The notes below the pieces were generated by a model, which saw only the letters and a list, made by a program, of their open reading frames with translations, did no database searches and was not told the origin of the DNA. From NCBI GenBank assembly GCA_929113105.1, contig OV816026.1, positions 132,990,249-133,054,248 on the forward strand: a stretch of DNA of 64,000 nucleotides, written 5' to 3'. This DNA comes from Agrypnus murinus (lineage: Eukaryota > Arthropoda > Insecta > Coleoptera > Elateridae). Of this stretch, positions 1-12,539 are shown one piece after another (position 1 is the stretch's first letter; each line of letters begins with the position of its first letter). The position numbers were made by a program, and so were the translations under genes.

Positions 1-3000
1 TTTTTATATCATATCAACTTATTTGTGCGACTGTGGCGGCGATTGGGGTTGAGATAAGACGTTTGTGGAAGCCAGGTTTTAAGGACCCATCGAGCAATGA
101 TTGATGAAGGTTGCGTCCCTCCTCTGCAGGATGAATCCCGCTGATAAGACGGCACTGATAACTATGACATCAGCATTTCTTCCCCAAATAGGATCACTGT
201 TAGTTATTTTGGCGTAAAGAATTTCAATATTCAGTACGATGCTCCTTCGTATAAATACTTGTAAATCAATAGAATTCTATATATAGGTACTTATAAAGAA
301 GCTTGTTCAAAAGTGAAAGCGTCACGGAATTTCATTGAGACTATAATATTTTGCGGTGAAATTGCAGTGTGTGCCATTTTTATTTTTGAAGAACGTATTT
401 TAAAATGCACACAATTTATAGAATATGATCAATTAGATTTTTCATTAGAGTAGGTCATGAAATGTAAACTGATTATCGTTGACAGATACTTACGTTCACC
501 TATTAAAGCGAAAGATTTGTTCCTTTTAAACGTTTATATTGCGATGATATGGATCATCTATTTGAAAATTTCAGTAGTTTACGACATATTCAAAATAATC
601 AATAGGCTACGACCTATCGTTTTAGCCAGATAGCATTTAAATAATTATTCATGCAATAAATGAAAGGATGTACAGTCTGGGACTTTAGTAATGATTCAGG
701 TCTGAGACTAGTTTTATGCAAAGAAAAATTACTTTAGAAGGAAATGTATACTATTGGAAAGGATATAAATAATATAAAAATTACATACAAAAACAATAAT
801 ATAAAGCACACTTGTAAAATGTGGTGCGTATGGCTAGATTCAGACTCGAATCATTACTAAACTCCCAGACTGTACATGCTAGGACAGTAGCTTTATTCAT
901 GCTAAAGACTACATGCTTGATTATAGATAGTTTTATCAAGTAAAAATAGAAAAATAGGACCATAGTATTTAACCTAACTTTATTAAAAAGGATATTTTAT
1001 AAAAAGGAATATCATTTAATCTGATTGTTTTGTACTAAAAGATGATGTATGTAACCCATGTTACATGTTTAGGATAGCTTGTCCATTTCTTTAGAAGCTT
1101 TTTATCTTTTCTTATATTTGATGTGTCGATGATGGGACCGTTAATAGCATTTTCTTTATCCTAGAAAGCTGAAGCAGTTTCGGGATTCTAATTCGTTGGA
1201 AATATGAAGAATAGGTCTTTATTGTGATGTCTACAAATGTACATTTAACTTACTAATTCCTGTAACTAAAGGATTTGTGTTAATTATTAAGGAAACTCAG
1301 CTGTTTTGAATATGTTGGAGGTTTTTCAAATTTTGATTTTAATAGAACGTTTTCCCCCGTTGTCTGAATACAAGCACTTGGAGGACTGTATGCTGAACAA
1401 GTTTGAGTATAATTTGATTTCATTTATGTTGATATTTGTGTAGGATCTTGTATAGCATCGTTGAACTCCTAAAACGTATAAGCAGATTTTTCATTTGAGT
1501 TTTTCTTTTATTGTAAATATTTTCCTATGTAGATTTTATATGTGTGAGTTACCTAGTGTAGCTATGTATTCATTTCTTTTAAAGATATAGCTGGAGGTAA
1601 TTTGAATTTTAATGAAGCTTTCATCGTTAATCGTTTTTGTTAATTTTCTCAGTTATGATTGATTTTAGACTATAAGTGTATGACATTAATTTGTTCGTCT
1701 TTGTGCCAGCTATATTTCTATTTTTCTAGATTTAAGATTAATGTTAATTTTAAACATATGTTCTCGTCCTGTGACGTCACGAATGTAGCGTGTAGATTTT
1801 GTTTGTAGAAATTTATCATAGTCGTCAATTGTTTTGTGAAAACATATAAAATGTCCAGGAAAAATTAACAAATTCAGTCGACAATACGTATTTGAAAAGT
1901 CCACGTCGTTTTATATAAGATTTTCTAAAAAAAAAAATAAAGTAAGGTTAAGTTATAACCATATGTTTTTAGTAAACATACGTCGAATGTAAACAAAGTA
2001 TTTATGGAATAGTTACCTGTTTATAAAATAAAGAAGAAATATTTCCACATTTAGAACAATTATTTGGGATTGTAAATATTATTATTAAACAATACGAAGA
2101 AAATTTATTTATTGGTTTGAAAATAGATTTATTTGGAAAGCAGTCTATATTGGAAGCAGTCGGTATTACCAACAATGCAATTGGAGCAATCTATAAAATA
2201 TTTTAAAAGGATCCGGATGATTATATACATACAAGGTATTCCGAAGGTGAAAGATTTTGTTCACATAAAGAACTATAAAGTTATAAAGACACTTTTTATT
2301 TTAATCTAGAATTTGATTTTGATCATTTTGGATTGTTTTTAAATAACAAAAATATAACGATTAAACAATTTTGAATTTGTTTATTATCAAAGATAATTCA
2401 ATTTAGTTCAATAAATTCATTTAGTATTTGTAAATAATTATTTTATTGGTTGATAAATTGATCTTATGTTTGTTTGTTGAAGTGGATACCAGTTTCAACT
2501 CCCATTGTCAGGTTGTAACTAAGACCTAAAACACTTGAGCAAACTCTAGGAAGATTTTCCTAATTTTGAATTTCTTTTGGTTAAATACTTGTGTTGTGTG
2601 TTTATTTAGAATTTTGATTTTCGTTTTAACCGCAATAAAAATAAAAATCTGTGCTTGAATTTATTCTTGTTTTTATTTGATGTTCATACAAGAATCCATT
2701 GTTCTTATCTTCATACAGAGTTTATGTTCCTGTTGTTTAGCTGCAGAAGTCCAAATGCTTTGGTAGTAAGTCTCGTTCCAGGTACAGGAATTATTAAGGT
2801 TGAATTAAATATTTTTATCTCATGTTATATTAATATAAACCTGAGTCAGCTCAAAAGGGTAAACGAAATTTACTGTGTAATTTTTTTAATTTTTCATTGT
2901 TTTATACCCTTCGTTTTCTGAATATCTGATATTAACAAGTTTTACACAACGTTAAAGATATGAGTGTTTATGAGAATATCTCTCTGTAGTGAAAATGCGT

Positions 3001-4649
3001 GTGCATTAGTGAAACTTTTAATTTTTAGTCTTACTACTTTGGAGGTTATGACCAAATTCAGTATGTCACAAAATTAAACCTTGAGTATACTTAGCAAGAG
3101 TATTCTTTTCATAAATTGTTTCTGATTCTATAGAATGAATCACTATCACTCTATTTATTCTATTTTTTCCCAAAATGTATTCATAATTTAAATCGATTAA
3201 AAGTTAAAAAATAATTTTTTCATGTAAGTAATGCTCTACGTTTTTAGTCAGGTTCATGTACTGTAGCAACGAAATCGACACGCACACCACGATAACAATA
3301 ACAAAATCTCTATAACTTTTTGGTAAATTCATTTTGACGAAATTGGATTCAAAAAGTTTGTTGGAAAGTTTCGGCAAATTTCATTTCCATAATCAAAATT
3401 CCGAACACGTAATGTTTCTGCTTAGAGCACGATTGGTAAATAATTCACTATTATCAATTCCGTTTGCAGGAGTAGTAAACCTTGCAGTGCGAGCTGATAA
3501 TAATAAAGTGAAGGAAAATATGACGGTAGGGACTTCAATTCTCTTCAGCATCTTCAGACCCGGTGTGTGTTGGGAAAACGCGTGTGCTTGATAAACAATG
3601 GTTGTCCTTATGATATTATCCTGGGAATAAAAGATTTTTTCGCTTTTATTGTTCATTGTTAAAAAAGAAAACATCCTGCTTAAATTGATATTGACGTGAA
3701 TCGTGCAATTAACAAGAAGGAAAATTTTCTAGAAAGATTGAGTAAGATGTAATAAACTCCACTTTTCTAGCCTGTTTGCGTTCGACATTTTCTTTTCGAG
3801 AGAAAAATGAATAACGTATACAGTATGTTACAAATTGCTTATGCATATATTAGTATCTTGAAAACGGTAAGAAAGTAAGTTGATAAAATGGAGCAAAAGT
3901 TATTTTTGTTAGGCGAACAATTTATTTTATGCTGATTCGTTTTCTTGAAAATATCCTTGTTTTGTTGTTTCAGAACTTGGAGTCTTGCGTTTTTCCCCTG
4001 TTGTGAAAATATGTTTGATATTTCGACAAATATGGGAGAAGCTGTTCTGTACTTTCTTTTTAGAATAACAATATTTGCGTAAATACCCACTGATCTAATT
4101 TTTCAAAATCATCTGAAGTCTATAAATTTAAAACGACCAATCCCGTAAAAGATAGATACAAATATACATAATATAAAACACAAATATTCAAATATTTACT
4201 CGGGAATTCATGATGTTAAAAATCTTGTATTTGAATATTGTTCGTTTTTATATGAATATAAAACGTAAACACATTTAATTATAACACAACAAGTGGTGTG
4301 TATATATACACTAAAAGAAAAACAGACTTTTACAATAATACAAATAAAAAAGCACTTACATATAGTATGCTAGATAAATTAATTTCAATTGAGAACAAGT
4401 TAAATAAAGACAGTTTTAAATTTCAATACATTTATTGTTTTCCCTTAAATTCCGAAATCTGCTTTGCTAGCGTCCATTATTTATACAAGCCGTATTTTAC
4501 ACGAACGCCATGTAAAATGACGGAAATCTTTGTTAACTGTTATACAACTAAAAACCTACAGCATTTGGAAGGCTTGAATCCTTGTAAATGATTTTTGTGA
4601 GAATGAGATCCTAGCAGACGTTTGTGATCGCAGCTTTACTACATCGCAA

Positions 4650-4656
<7 letters not shown>
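1..4656. other. No gene seen; AT-rich
   Basis: No credible coding sequence, RNA gene or intact repeat was found. Bases 1-240 are richer in G+C than the rest but show no open frame or motif I recognise. Confidence 0.5.

Positions 4657-4718
<62 letters not shown>
4657..4718. repeat. (TA)n microsatellite
   Basis: An uninterrupted TA dinucleotide tract of about 31 units. The same kind of tract borders the LTR-like units at 12.9-20.7 kb. Confidence 0.95.
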
Positions 4719-4721
<3 letters not shown>

Positions 4722-4730
4722 GTGTTTTGT

Positions 4731-4960
4731 AGAAAGTGGCACCCTGCACGATCAATGTAAAAGTGACACCCTGTGTATATAATTGCAATATAAAACTGGG
4801 CATAATGACACCAGCATATATATAGTGCAAATGGCACCCAAGTGTATATTTTTTATATCATAAATTACCAGTTTGGCACCCTCCAACGTTGCCAAATTAG
4901 CGGGTGTCACTTGACATATTATTCTGATAAACTGGTGGCATTGATATATTTGTTAAACAC
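4731..4960. repeat. Cluster of short TGRCACCC words
   Basis: The words TGGCACCC, TGACACCC and their complement GGGTGTCA recur about every 25-60 bases (near 4737, 4763, 4834, 4876 and 4913) directly beside a (TA)n tract. A similar cluster lies at 12540-12885, also beside (TA)n. This looks like one repeat family of unknown nature. Confidence 0.5.
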
Positions 4961-6380
4961 ATTATATGTTCCACGAGTGGTTCAGAATATAAATATTTAA
5001 TTTGGATGGTGGCTACTTATAAAACAAATTTATATCAAGTCTTGTTTTATATAAGTTATAACACTTGTAAATTCGAAAGAGCAGATGGAATTGAAGATGA
5101 CAATTCTAGACAAAGCAATGCTCCTTTTATTCAATTTTAGGGGTTTGAGTTTCGAGAGGTCGGAATGACATCACGGAAAAGGAATGTTTTATGTTTAGTG
5201 CGGTCGATTCTTTAATCTTTAATGTAACTTAATTAGAACAATATGTTTAGATATGTTTTCTATATATAGTAAACTAACCTTTGGTGTTAAATTTAAACCT
5301 ACAATCCATATCAAATAATCTTCAAATTATCCATTATTAATATTACTAGTTAAAATTGATTATTTTTTATACAAAGAAAGTTAATTCGATAAAGATTTAC
5401 GATAAATAAATCAGCTTACAATATTGCTGTACTGTGCTTTATAAACTCCAAAACTTTATGCCGTATTGTACATAATTTTCTGCTGACTGACAACAAGTTG
5501 TATACTTAATATGTAAAATAGAATTTCATAAGTTAATACTTTCTAATAAATCTTAACGATGTATTTTAATTTTTTTAATATTTAGTTATTACAGGGTAAG
5601 GAAATTATCACTTGCAAATGAAAAAGATTCGATTCTTTTCGTATTTTATCATTTGTGAAAGAATTTTATATTTAAAAATTTATGATTTATTCTTTCAAGA
5701 ATTAAATTTTAACGAAGGCAGTTTTATTCGTTCGCGAACGAATGCAAAATCAACTGTTTAAAAAAATTCCATTCGTGAATGAATACAAGCGGAAATGAAT
5801 CATTTGTTTTTAGTTCTTGCTTATAGTTCTTACTACTCTGCAGTTTTATTTATATAAAATCATTAACCAACTTCATACAATATGGACCGACACAAATAAT
5901 TTAATTTAACCAAATATATTAACTATTGTCGATGAACAGACAACAGCAAGACGTTCAATGTTACAAAAATTTGGTTGGTTCTATAATAATAAATTATAAT
6001 TAATCATAATAAACCCTTCTTATTAATACTACCACAAAATTTCTTTCAGCGTAAAATAATACCTGTAACTATGAATCCAATTTTCTTAAATGAGATAATT
6101 GCAATCTATTTTTGTTTTATCGTCTTATTTATGCGTTAGATATGATTCTGTTATATAAATAGGAGTAGTATTCTGGGAAAATCCACTTCAAAATTCAAAA
6201 TTCAACTACATGCTTGACCTTTGTGCAATTTGTGGTAGTGATTCACTTTAGATAGTTTGTGACTGTAATGGAGGAGTCAAACTATAGAAGAGGATCAAAA
6301 ACCCCTACAGTTACGTTAGTTAACTTTTCAGGAGATAATTCCAAAATGATCAGTGTTTTCTATACCCAGAACCGTATTTA
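4961..6380. other. No gene seen; one short palindrome
   Basis: AT-rich sequence without a supported gene. It contains a perfect 18-bp palindrome (ATTCGTTCGCGAACGAAT) at 5726-5743 and a looser ATTCGTGAATGAAT at about 5769. Confidence 0.5.
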
Positions 6381-6866
6381 GTTCAAACACGACTCGTGTC
6401 CGTATCAACATCTCTTACGGTCGTTTCCCAAGATAACCTTGCTCGGCTCGGCCGTATCGGGTTTCTGTGCTTGGGTATCCCAACCCATTTAAAGGCTGGA
6501 GAAAACTCGCAAGCTCTCCGACTCAACGAATCCTGGGACCCGAGTTTACCGAGAATATCCAGAGCAGCTGATTCGCAGTTTTGACTACCTGGAACTATCT
6601 AGCAACCAGGTATCTCATAGGACAGTGGTCAGTGCAATTTGGAAAATAATTCACGAAGAGTTGGACATGTCCAAGCTTTTATGAGGATACGGGGCCCAGT
6701 GCTGTCAGGAGAACTTGGAAGCGCTTCGTGATGAACAAGTCAATCTTTTTCATTGTTAGGTAGATAGATGAGAGTTGGCTGTATCATAGAAGTATAGGTA
6801 GTATAAAAATTCTACATTCGATGATGAAAGATTCAAGAAAAAAAGTGAAAACATACATCTACGGTG
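6381..6866 (+). other. Coding-like decayed stretch, unrecognised
   Basis: This segment is richer in G+C than its surroundings. Around 6535-6690 one frame reads as a plausible peptide (YPEQLIRSFDYLELSSNQVS, then HRTVVSAIWKIIHEELDMSK) before a stop. A second frame then continues YEDTGPSAVRRTWKRF. This suggests a frameshifted remnant of a mobile-element protein, but I do not recognise the family. Confidence 0.25.
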
Positions 6867-7274
6867 CTTTTAACTAGTGTTGGGTTGGCGATACCACCCG
6901 CGTATCACGACACTTGCGAATCGAAACCATTAGCCGTGTGAAGTGTCGACTCCTTCACGACTCTTTAACGATACTTCGCATTTACACATCATGCATGCGC
7001 TAGTTCATATAATATAATTGAAACGAGCAGTCAAGATTCATAGCTAATACGTAAATCATAAACTAGGGATTAAAAAACAATTAGGTTTATGAGTAAATTC
7101 TGTTATGGTTATATATTTATGCATTAAGTACATTAAAAGACATTAAATTATTTATACACCGCATTCGTTCTAACATTTGCTATAGAAAATTAGTATGGGA
7201 AATCTGAAATATGCCAAATAGTTCGTTCTCGAATAAAAGTCGGTGAGATTAATAGTTGCAAAACAATTTAAATA

Positions 7275-7443
7275 ATTTGTTATTATTCTTTTATTCGAAA
7301 AACGTACAAGAAATAATACATTACAAATAAAAAATAAAGATACCCAATTAATAAGACAATGTCTTATTAATTGGGTATCTTTATTTTTTATTTGTAATGT
7401 ATTATTTCTTGTACGTTTTTCGAATAAAAGAATAATAACAAAT
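7275..7443. repeat. Perfect palindrome, 83-bp arms, 3-nt loop
   Basis: Bases 7275-7357 are the exact reverse complement of 7361-7443, separated only by AAT. No mismatch was found when the arms were read against each other. It lies inside the hAT-like element. Perfect arms imply a recent origin, gene conversion or an assembly artefact. Confidence 0.95.
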
Positions 7444-7467
7444 AAAATTTAAAAAAAAGTTATGCTT

Positions 7468-7560
7468 GTAACGGGGTTCGATCGTGCATTCGACCAGCCC
7501 GTATAGTTTAGCAAGCCACGGTTTGCCATCGAACCACGGAGGCGTTGCGTCAACTTTTCA
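7468..7560 (-). pseudogene. tRNA-like sequence in hAT-like element
   Basis: On the minus strand a box-A-like start (TGGTTCGATGGC) is followed about 45 nt later by a box-B-like GATCGAACCCC. A run of eight T follows shortly after, a possible RNA polymerase III stop. No convincing full cloverleaf could be drawn, so this is called tRNA-like rather than a tRNA gene. Confidence 0.4.
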
Positions 7561-7842
7561 GGTTTCGGCTTTTAAATTAATGTTTTGCAAATAATTCATG
7601 AATTTATAATTTTAACTAAAAAATCTACAACAAAATAGTTTTATATGTACGTCTTATTCAATGATTGTTGGCCAGTTCAACAAATCTGCCTTTAATTTCT
7701 TTGTAAGAATGATCAAGCAACTTCGAATTACACTCTAATAAGAGCGATACTGTTCGACACGAAGTGTCGCGACACTTCAAGTGTCACGACCACGAACAGT
7801 ATCACGACACTCGACACCCAAGTTCCCATCACTACTTTTAAC

Positions 7843-8709
7843 CCTTATATTTTCACCCCTATTGTGTTGCTAGCTTCGCAACATGGGTGCTATGGATTAT
7901 CTAGTGCTAAGTTTTGAAAAGGATAGAACAAATTGGCGGGGCTGGCGTTAACTTAGCCTCCCCTCTCTCGAATTTACCTTTAAGTAGCTCTGGAACTAAA
8001 ATGGTGTTAGCTTTAAAATTTGGGTGCTAGACGACGCTAGGTAAGAGCATCCTAGTGCTAGTTTTCAACGGAAATTTATGAATTGGACGAGCCCTATATT
8101 ATATATTACTAATTTTTTTCAAAATTTGCTGGCAATAACCCTTATATTTTTCAATAAGATGGATGACGTTACTTTTCTTATCCGCTCATATAAATTTCTA
8201 GAATTCGTTCCATCCGTTTCCGAAATGTCTACAATTTAATTTGCTCCAAGTCTTTGGTTGAAACAATTCGATTGCTGAAGTGAGATTGTTTACAAAGTGA
8301 GATTTCCAAAAAGTGTTTTTGGTCATAACTTCTACCACTTTGATAACTTTAATATTTCTATAATACTTTACCAAACAAGCTTCACTGCTTTCAGCACAGA
8401 AAATATTACAATAAGCAGTGAAGGTGATGATGTACCTAGCTAGTACAGAAAAAATAGAGGTGAGATTTAGAGTGGATGATAACATGTTTTAAATGTTTTT
8501 ATTTTACCTAAAGTATTCCCTATTCAAAGAAGTAAGAGCTGGTTTAGTCTCAAGCTGTTTGTTGTCTGGAAAACCCAAAAAGACTCGATATTAACATTTC
8601 CGCTGTCACTGCTGTCATAAATGCTGTTGGCGGCTACACATAGTTAAAAATATTACATAAACTATGGATATTCCTTGTTTTAGTTTTACCCTATATAAAA
8701 ATGTTCATA
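7843..8709. other. No gene seen
   Basis: AT-rich DNA with no supported gene or repeat between the hAT-like element and the Mutator-like remnant. Confidence 0.45.
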
Positions 8710-9070
8710 CTATGGTATGCAACGCTTGGGAAGAAATAGCTTGGAAATCCATGAGAAGCTGCGGAACAAGAAGCTAGATTGGCCATAGAATGTTGAATTA
8801 TAGATGAGAATGGCACACCAATGATCGCAGTTGTCTGTGATGGCAGTTTGACAAAACGATCTTATTGTGGTGGAGGAAATTGTAATTCACTCTCTGGAGT
8901 GGCTGCAATTTTTGGAGCTAAACAGACAAAATATTGTATGTCAAGTCTGTGTTTGTCAAAGGGCCGAGAACAAAGAGGAACAGGTCCCAGAACATACATG
9001 TTACAAAAATTGGGCTGCATCATCAACTATCACAGAAAAAAGAAGATTAAGACGTACGTGGTAACAATCT
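8710..9070 (+). pseudogene. Mutator-like transposase remnant
   Basis: The peptide is recovered by moving between frames. AAEQEARLAIEC precedes a stop at about 8794, then IIDENGTPMIAVVCDGS, a KRSY motif and NSLSGVAAIFGAKQTK follow from 8800 to about 8935. A shift then gives QRAENKEEQVPEHTCYKNW and a degraded SS motif to about 9050. The order 'ENGTP-VV-DG-KRSY-SLSGVA-K.C..C.RAENK-HTCYKNW-SS' is what I know of the Mutator-like transposase domain found in many uncharacterised arthropod proteins. It would have been a DNA transposase. Several stops and frameshifts make it dead. A jockey-type LINE follows at 9110, and a YqaJ exonuclease remnant on the same strand follows that. I infer that the two flanking remnants were one protein or element before the LINE inserted. 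Confidence 0.7.
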
Positions 9071-9109
9071 AGAGCCCCTCAAGGTAAAACACTTCTGAAT
9101 AGTGCTAGT

Positions 9110-10455
9110 CAACAACTAAAAAGAGAAATTCAAGCGAGTAAAGAATGAATCAATTGAAGCGTATCTAAGAAAACAAACGACTGGCAGCAGCACTATTCTC
9201 TTTGGAAAGCTACAAACAAGGTGAAAGGGCCAATAACCCAAATTCCTTCAATAAGACAAGAAGCTGGAAAGTGGACAAAAAATAACGAGCAAAAAGCAAA
9301 TAATTTTGCGATTCATTCAAGATGAAGCCTTGCTTCACCTAAGGAAGTAATGTCTGAAATCAAAGACAACATCAATCCGAAAAAGTTCCAGGGTTCGATG
9401 TAATAACTGGCGAAGTGTTAAAGCAGTTACCAGGGAAATCTACAGTTAAGCTGACTTACCTAATAAACGCTGCCTTTAGATTAAAGTACGTGCCTAGGTT
9501 GTGTAAATACACAGAGGTCATTATGATTCCCAAACCTGGTAGGTCACCTCATGAAGTTCCATCTTACAGACCTATATCTTCACTACTTGTAATATCGAAG
9601 TTATTTGAAAAATTATTGTTAAAAATACTAAAACCTATCATTGAAGAGAGAAATTTAATGCAATAGAAACATTTAACTATCGATCAAGTACATAGAATCA
9701 CTAATATTATAGAGAAATCCTTAGAAGAAAATAATGTCTGTTTTACATCTTTCTTGATGTAGTACAGGGATTCGATAAGGTATGGCATGAAGGTCTAAAT
9801 TATAAACTGAAACTATTCTTGCCAAAGCAATATTCTCAAATCTTGAAGTCTTACATTTCTGACAGATACTTCGGGATCAAGCAGGAAGGTGCTTATTCTG
9901 AATTGAAGGAAATTAAAGCAGGAGTGCCGCAAGGAAGTGTTACTAGGACCGATCTTGTATCTCTTGTACACTTTGATATTCAAGCATTAGAAAACAACAC
10001 CTTTGCTACTTTTGCTGATGACACAGCTATATTAGCAGTAAAAACAACCAATGCAGAAGCCATAGAAAAATTACAAACTGTAGGACAAAAAGATGGAGAA
10101 TAAAATTGAATGAATCCAAATCAGTACATGTAAACTTTACGAATAAAGTTATCCAATATACGCCAGTCAGCATAAATAACAACCAGATTCCATGTTCTAA
10201 CACAGGCATTACACTTGCGAAGCTTCGATGGAAAGCACACGTTAAAAAAAAGAACTTGGTATTAAATACAGAAAAATGTATTGGCTGATTGGAAGAAACT
10301 CCACTCTCTCTCTACACAATAAGCTTTTATTATTCAAATACTGAAGCCTGTATGAACCTATGGTATTCAGTTTTGGGGCTGTACCAAACAAAGTAACACC
10401 GACACCATTCAACGATTCCAAAATAAAGTGTTAATTGAGGTGTCTAGTAGATGCA
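9110..10455 (+). pseudogene. Jockey-type non-LTR retrotransposon pol, broken
   Basis: This is a reverse transcriptase remnant of a jockey-clade LINE. In order: a pre-RT segment (HYSLWKATNKVKGPITQIPS, 9185-9260), then VIMIPKPGRSPHEVPSYRPI with SSLLVISKLFEK (about 9517-9610), a broken LDV-GFDKVWHEGL region (about 9753-9800), AGVPQGS (9920-9940) and the catalytic FADDTA (about 10012-10029). A C-terminal piece reads SNTDTIQRFQNKVL near 10393-10434. Stops (for example at 9664) and frameshifts separate the segments. The endonuclease is missing, so the copy is 5'-truncated and inactive. It lies on the same strand as, and between, the Mutator-like and YqaJ remnants. The RT identity is firm; the exact clade is an inference from motif style. 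Confidence 0.85.
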
Positions 10456-10489
10456 TTTGAAGACTTGATAGTGGAATTTCCAGAAAATT

Positions 10490-11095
10490 TTAAAAATCAG
10501 AGAAAAACTACAAAGAAACAGAAGCACAAACTTGATTGCAAGCTGATTCTCACAATGTCTGATTGAACAATATAGAAAAGAGTTATTAACTACTTCATTA
10601 TTTGGTAAAGTTTGTAAGACGCGATCTACTACAACAGGTTGTGATTCAACCGTTACTGGAATCCTTTATAAAGAGTTTCTTTCTAGAGCCACAGCTTGAG
10701 GAAAAATAATGAGCTAAATGTTTGTTAGAAACGAAATTTGGTTTTCGCATTTCTAGTTGTGGGCTTTTTATAAACGCGAAATGGCTACTTCTCGGTGCTT
10801 CAACAGTCGGTATAGAAGAAAATTCTGGACACTTAGTAGAAATTAAATGTCCTTTCACGGCCAGGAATTTCGAGATAAATGAAGCAATTCAAAAAAATAG
10901 ATGGTTATCTAGAAAAGGATGGTGACCAAGACCGAATGAAAAAGATAATTATTTTTATCAAGTACAAGGACAATTGAGTATCTCTTCAAAAAAGAAATGG
11001 TATTTTGCCGTTTGGACTTTAAGAAATTATTTACTTGAAGGTTGAAGTTGATGAAGAGTTTCTTCAGAAAAATATGTTGCCAAGATGACACGCAT
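10490..11095 (+). pseudogene. YqaJ-type exonuclease domain remnant
   Basis: Remnant of a YqaJ-type (lambda-exonuclease-like) nuclease domain. From about 10590 one frame reads TSLFGKVCKTRSTT, where the family usually has TAS.FG.VC. An open stretch at 10722-10925 gives GLFINAKWLLLGASTVGIEE, then GHLVEIKCPFTARN. The family's acidic and Lys residues lie in 'GASPDG' and 'EIKCP'; here the Asp of the first is replaced (GASTVG). After a stop at 10921, the frame continues DNYFYQVQGQLSIS, KKWYFAVWT and EVDEEFLQKNMLP to 11095; the Q-x-Q-x-Q motif is typical. Eukaryotic YqaJ proteins are mostly found in mobile elements, here probably with the Mutator-like domain at 8.7-9.07 kb. Inactive, given the stops and lost Asp. 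Confidence 0.75.
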
Positions 11096-11099
11096 TTGA

Positions 11100-12255
11100 T
11101 TATAATTGCCTCTTGCCAGAAATAAGCATAAGCTTCAATTTAAAATATGTCAACTTTTAGTCATTGTTTCCGAAAACAATTAAATGAGAAATCAATTAAA
11201 CAAGGTGAAATTGTCATTGATATATATTTAATATATAAGCCTTATATAGAAAATTTAAAATAAAAAAACAATCAAGAAGTAGGTATAGTACTTATCAGTA
11301 ACTTTTTTTGTTTATAAATAAGTAATACTGGAATACTTGAATAAATGGCAAAAAAATTATTTTTTATAAAGAACACTTTCAAACACCTGCAAATCCTAAA
11401 TTGACAGTCCAAGGTGGTAAATAAATCCCTTGAACCGTTATTTCTCACCATCTGGTGTTATTTTAAATTTTGTTAAAATATGTTTTAAGCTTAAGGGGTA
11501 GATACGCATTTTTATTACCTGCTAATTCATCCCTTAAGAATACCGATGTTTTTAATTTTCTACAGCTAGGACGTTACGTTTGCTGGCAAATGTACGATAT
11601 TTTGCCATTTGTATTTGTGGAGATTTGACAATTAAACAAATAGATAATTCATACAAAACGTCTTATGCAGTCTATAGCAGAAAATTGCTTGTGTCCTCTT
11701 CTATTCAATGGCGTGATAATATAAATTTTTGATCATAGTGTGTTTTGTCCGGTTCTTCTAAATTCTTAAATTAAAAGTATTATACAATTCCTCTTTTTAT
11801 AGAGATTACACAGATTATATATTTAAATAAGTGTATATATATATACTGTTCAACAAATGAACTGGACAATTTGTTTATATTGGTATTTGAGTATATTTTA
11901 TTAATAAAAATATTATTATGTTAATACGTAAGTTGATATTGAAGCACAATGCAATTAAATATGCTTAATATAAGTATTATAAAATAAATACTCGTTGGTT
12001 TTATGGGAAATATTTAAATATTTAAAAAATTACACCAATCTGTGCAAATTGTGCAGTTCATTAGTTGAGCAGTATATTTGTACACCCAATTGACCTAATA
12101 CATTCATAAACATTTCAATTGTACTTTTTATTTATATTTTGGTAGCTTTGTTTACGCATGGTACAAGGTTGAAATGCAATATGTTGAAACTAAAACCAGA
12201 ATGATCTTTATAGTTAATTTTTACGTAATTCAAACATTTCATAAATAGTATTAGT
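11100..12255. other. No gene seen
   Basis: AT-rich, with many short TA stretches and no supported coding frame or repeat boundary. Confidence 0.45.
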
Positions 12256-12494
12256 TGTAACAATGTTAGCTGCGATTTTTAATTGCAATTGACATGTTAA
12301 TTGAAAAATGTTTAACTGCACAATTGCAAATGATATATTAACTGCAATCAAGTTACTAACCAACTAAATTTAGTTGCAGTCCGCAATTAAAAGGTTAGTT
12401 GCAATTAAATATAATTGCAAATTAAATGTCACAATTAAATGTTCAATCAATTGATTAATTGATTAAACATTTAATTGATTGATCCCCAACACTG
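12256..12494. repeat. AATTGCAATTAA-rich degenerate repeat with hAT-like end
   Basis: Words such as AATTGCAA, GCAATTAA and TTAATTGC recur on both strands for about 230 bases. The block ends GATCCCCAACACTG (12481-12494), whose complement begins CAGTGTTGGGG, like an hAT terminal repeat. No matching left end or 8-bp duplication was found, so the hAT link is tentative. Confidence 0.4.
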
Positions 12495-12539
12495 CTACGT
12501 TAGCATAGTTACAAGAAAAGTACATCTCAGAGATGTTAT

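Larger units (their letters stand above)
6875..7834. mobile_element. Non-autonomous hAT-like element with 8-bp TSD
   Basis: The left end starts TAGTGTTGGG and the right end finishes CCCATCACTA, whose complement is TAGTGATGGG. Short TIRs of this kind are typical of hAT elements. The element is flanked by the perfect 8-bp direct repeat CTTTTAAC (6867-6874 and 7835-7842), the target-duplication length used by hAT transposases. Subterminal DNA repeats CGACACT/AGTGTCG words (6895-6975 and 7745-7815), as hAT ends often do. No transposase is present, so movement would need one in trans. It carries a perfect hairpin (7275-7443) and a tRNA-like sequence (7468-7560). Confidence 0.85.

Noticed and set aside
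4639..4837. Open frames of alternating Tyr-Ile across (TA)n tracts (also at 12.7-13.1 and 16.8-16.95 kb)
   Set aside because: They exist only because a TA repeat has no stop in two frames; no coding signal.
10490..11095. Viral insertion, because YqaJ is named a viral recombinase
   Set aside because: Eukaryotic YqaJ copies are common in transposons, and the neighbour is a Mutator-like transposase remnant; no viral structural gene is nearby.
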